Shown: piece by piece, positions 6,221 to 7,093 of the stretch
Layout: each line of letters opens with the position of its first letter
How positions within the stretch are numbered: the stretch's first letter is position 1
From: Porticoccaceae bacterium
GTDB lineage: Bacteria; Pseudomonadota; Gammaproteobacteria; Pseudomonadales; Porticoccaceae
Assembly: GCA_002701765.1 (NCBI GenBank)
Contig: NZXB01000023.1
Location: forward strand, 6,274-13,366
Direction of reading: 5' to 3'
Length of the DNA: 7,093 nucleotides
Made by a program: the position numbers and the translations under genes
Notes under the pieces: generated by a model
Database searches by the model: none
The model's input: the letters and a program-made list of their open reading frames with translations, nothing else
What the model was told of the DNA's origin: nothing

Positions 6221-7093
6221 TCAATATTTTCGCCTTAAGTTCATGTGAAAAACCACATCCGGAGAGGTACCCACATCAATGTCTTCTGTAACCGCCATAT
6301 CCAATTCGTATCCATTAGAAAAATGTAACGTACCTCCCATACTCAGAGCAATGGAATGACCAAGGGCCCTGATGGAACTTCCACCAAAAATCGAGGTTCT
6401 GGCATCAAGTTGAAGTTTGAATTCTATCAGTTCACTGTGCCTCCAACCCATTCCGTATGATGCAGTCGCATATTCGTCATTCCGTATATTAGCCAGAAGC
6501 CCATTACTTCCGCCAATCGAAACTGCTGATAATGATAAGTAATAAGAGACATTGGAAGAAAGCTTCTTTGATGCCGAGGTCCAGATTGCCAGATCATTGG
6601 TGCCCGAGCCGGTAAGGTCGAGGATTTTGCCAGAAGAAAATTTCATCTTTAACCCAATGTTTACACTGTCTTCCCAGTCACTCGATAACTCGCGTACTAA
6701 TGCTATCGACACATCCCCGATTCCTGACTGAACATCATTGATAACCAGTGGCTCCATCCCTCTGCGAAGATATGAGATTGCAAAGGCATTTTTTTCACGG
6801 CCTCTCCTAGGCCCAGATGGGAACCCTAGCGTGTTATGAAAGTCCTCTATAAATCCATCGAGAGATCCGCCACCATGGCGAATATAAGGCGCCTCGAAGA
6901 GAATGTTCCAATTGTTGGTGATTGCATATTCGAGCAGCATGACGTGTCTCGTCGTCTCAGCGTCTATCAATAAACGCTCCGAGCCAGTGGTTGCCATGTG
7001 CACCGTATTGCTGAGTTCAGATGTCACTTGCCAGCTAAATTGCTCTTGATTAATGTCAGCGGGAGATGTCACCCTTGGAGCACCAAAGTTCAT
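6221..7093 (-). CDS. DUF3187-like putative outer-membrane beta-barrel protein, 5' end missing
   Basis: The visible part is 290 residues ending at TGA (6221-6223). I recognise it as resembling the DUF3187 family, found mainly in Gammaproteobacteria and without assigned function. Supporting stretches are P69-Y-I-R-H-G-G-G-S-L-D-G-F-I-E-D-F-H86 followed by a G-F-P-S-G turn, S123-G-I-G-D-V, S154-G-K-I-L-D-L-T-G-S-G, and S277-P-D-V near the end. Many short alternating polar/hydrophobic stretches suggest beta-strands. The C-terminus (F282-H-M-N-L-R-R-K-Y290) has aromatic Tyr last with hydrophobic residues at -5, -7 and -9, resembling the outer-membrane beta-signal read by BAM. The reading frame is open to the window edge. 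The Met at 7091-7093 has no signal peptide after it, so it is probably internal and the true start lies outside. Its cellular place is inferred, its role unknown. It may not be functionally tied to ndk. Confidence 0.72.
   Translation of the reverse strand: MNFGAPRVTSPADINQEQFSWQVTSELSNTVHMATTGSERLLIDAETTRHVMLLEYAITNNWNILFEAPYIRHGGGSLDGFIEDFHNTLGFPSGPRRGREKNAFAISYLRRGMEPLVINDVQSGIGDVSIALVRELSSDWEDSVNIGLKMKFSSGKILDLTGSGTNDLAIWTSASKKLSSNVSYYLSLSAVSIGGSNGLLANIRNDEYATASYGMGWRHSELIEFKLQLDARTSIFGGSSIRALGHSIALSMGGTLHFSNGYELDMAVTEDIDVGTSPDVVFHMNLRRKY

Noticed and set aside
1..7093. Novel defence, mobile or biosynthetic system in this window
   Set aside because: All genes but one belong to well-known conserved housekeeping families with intact catalytic residues, and there are no repeats, integrase, transposase or CRISPR features.

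Overview
The window reads as a chromosomal housekeeping segment of a gammaproteobacterium. Every supported gene is on the minus strand, so transcription runs from position 7093 toward position 1. The gene order ndk, rlmN, ispG, hisS, yfgM, bamB, der matches a block found widely in Gammaproteobacteria. BamB and YfgM point to a didermal member of that class. I cannot name the genus. Base composition looks fairly even along the window, and I see no insertion sequence, tRNA, rRNA, CRISPR array or phage gene.

Layout, in order of transcription. At 6221-7093 lies the 3' part of a gene for a DUF3187-like protein, probably an outer-membrane beta-barrel; its beginning is outside the window. A 143-base gap (6078-6220) without a clear terminator or promoter separates it from ndk (5652-6077). 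ndk overlaps rlmN (4483-5655) by four bases (ATGA). An 88-90 base gap follows, holding a candidate sigma-70 promoter, then ispG (3269-4393), hisS (1981-3252), yfgM (1245-1967) and bamB (88-1248). These four are tightly packed: gaps of 16 and 13 bases, then a four-base GTGA overlap. After 49 bases comes the start of der (1-38), cut by the window edge after 12 full codons.

How the genes work together. Ndk balances nucleoside triphosphates. RlmN methylates 23S rRNA and tRNA, HisS charges tRNA-His, and Der (from its family role) helps mature the 50S subunit; these serve translation. IspG makes the isoprenoid precursor HMBPP. YfgM works at the SecYEG translocon in the inner membrane, and BamB belongs to the BAM complex that inserts beta-barrels in the outer membrane, so the yfgM-bamB pair covers two steps of envelope protein export. 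IspG and RlmN both need [4Fe-4S] clusters.

The main departures from the textbook arrangement are the absence of pilF/pilW and rodZ between rlmN and ispG, the DUF3187-like gene upstream of ndk, an acidic tail on YfgM, and non-ATG starts for yfgM and bamB. I found no convincing sign of a new biological system here.
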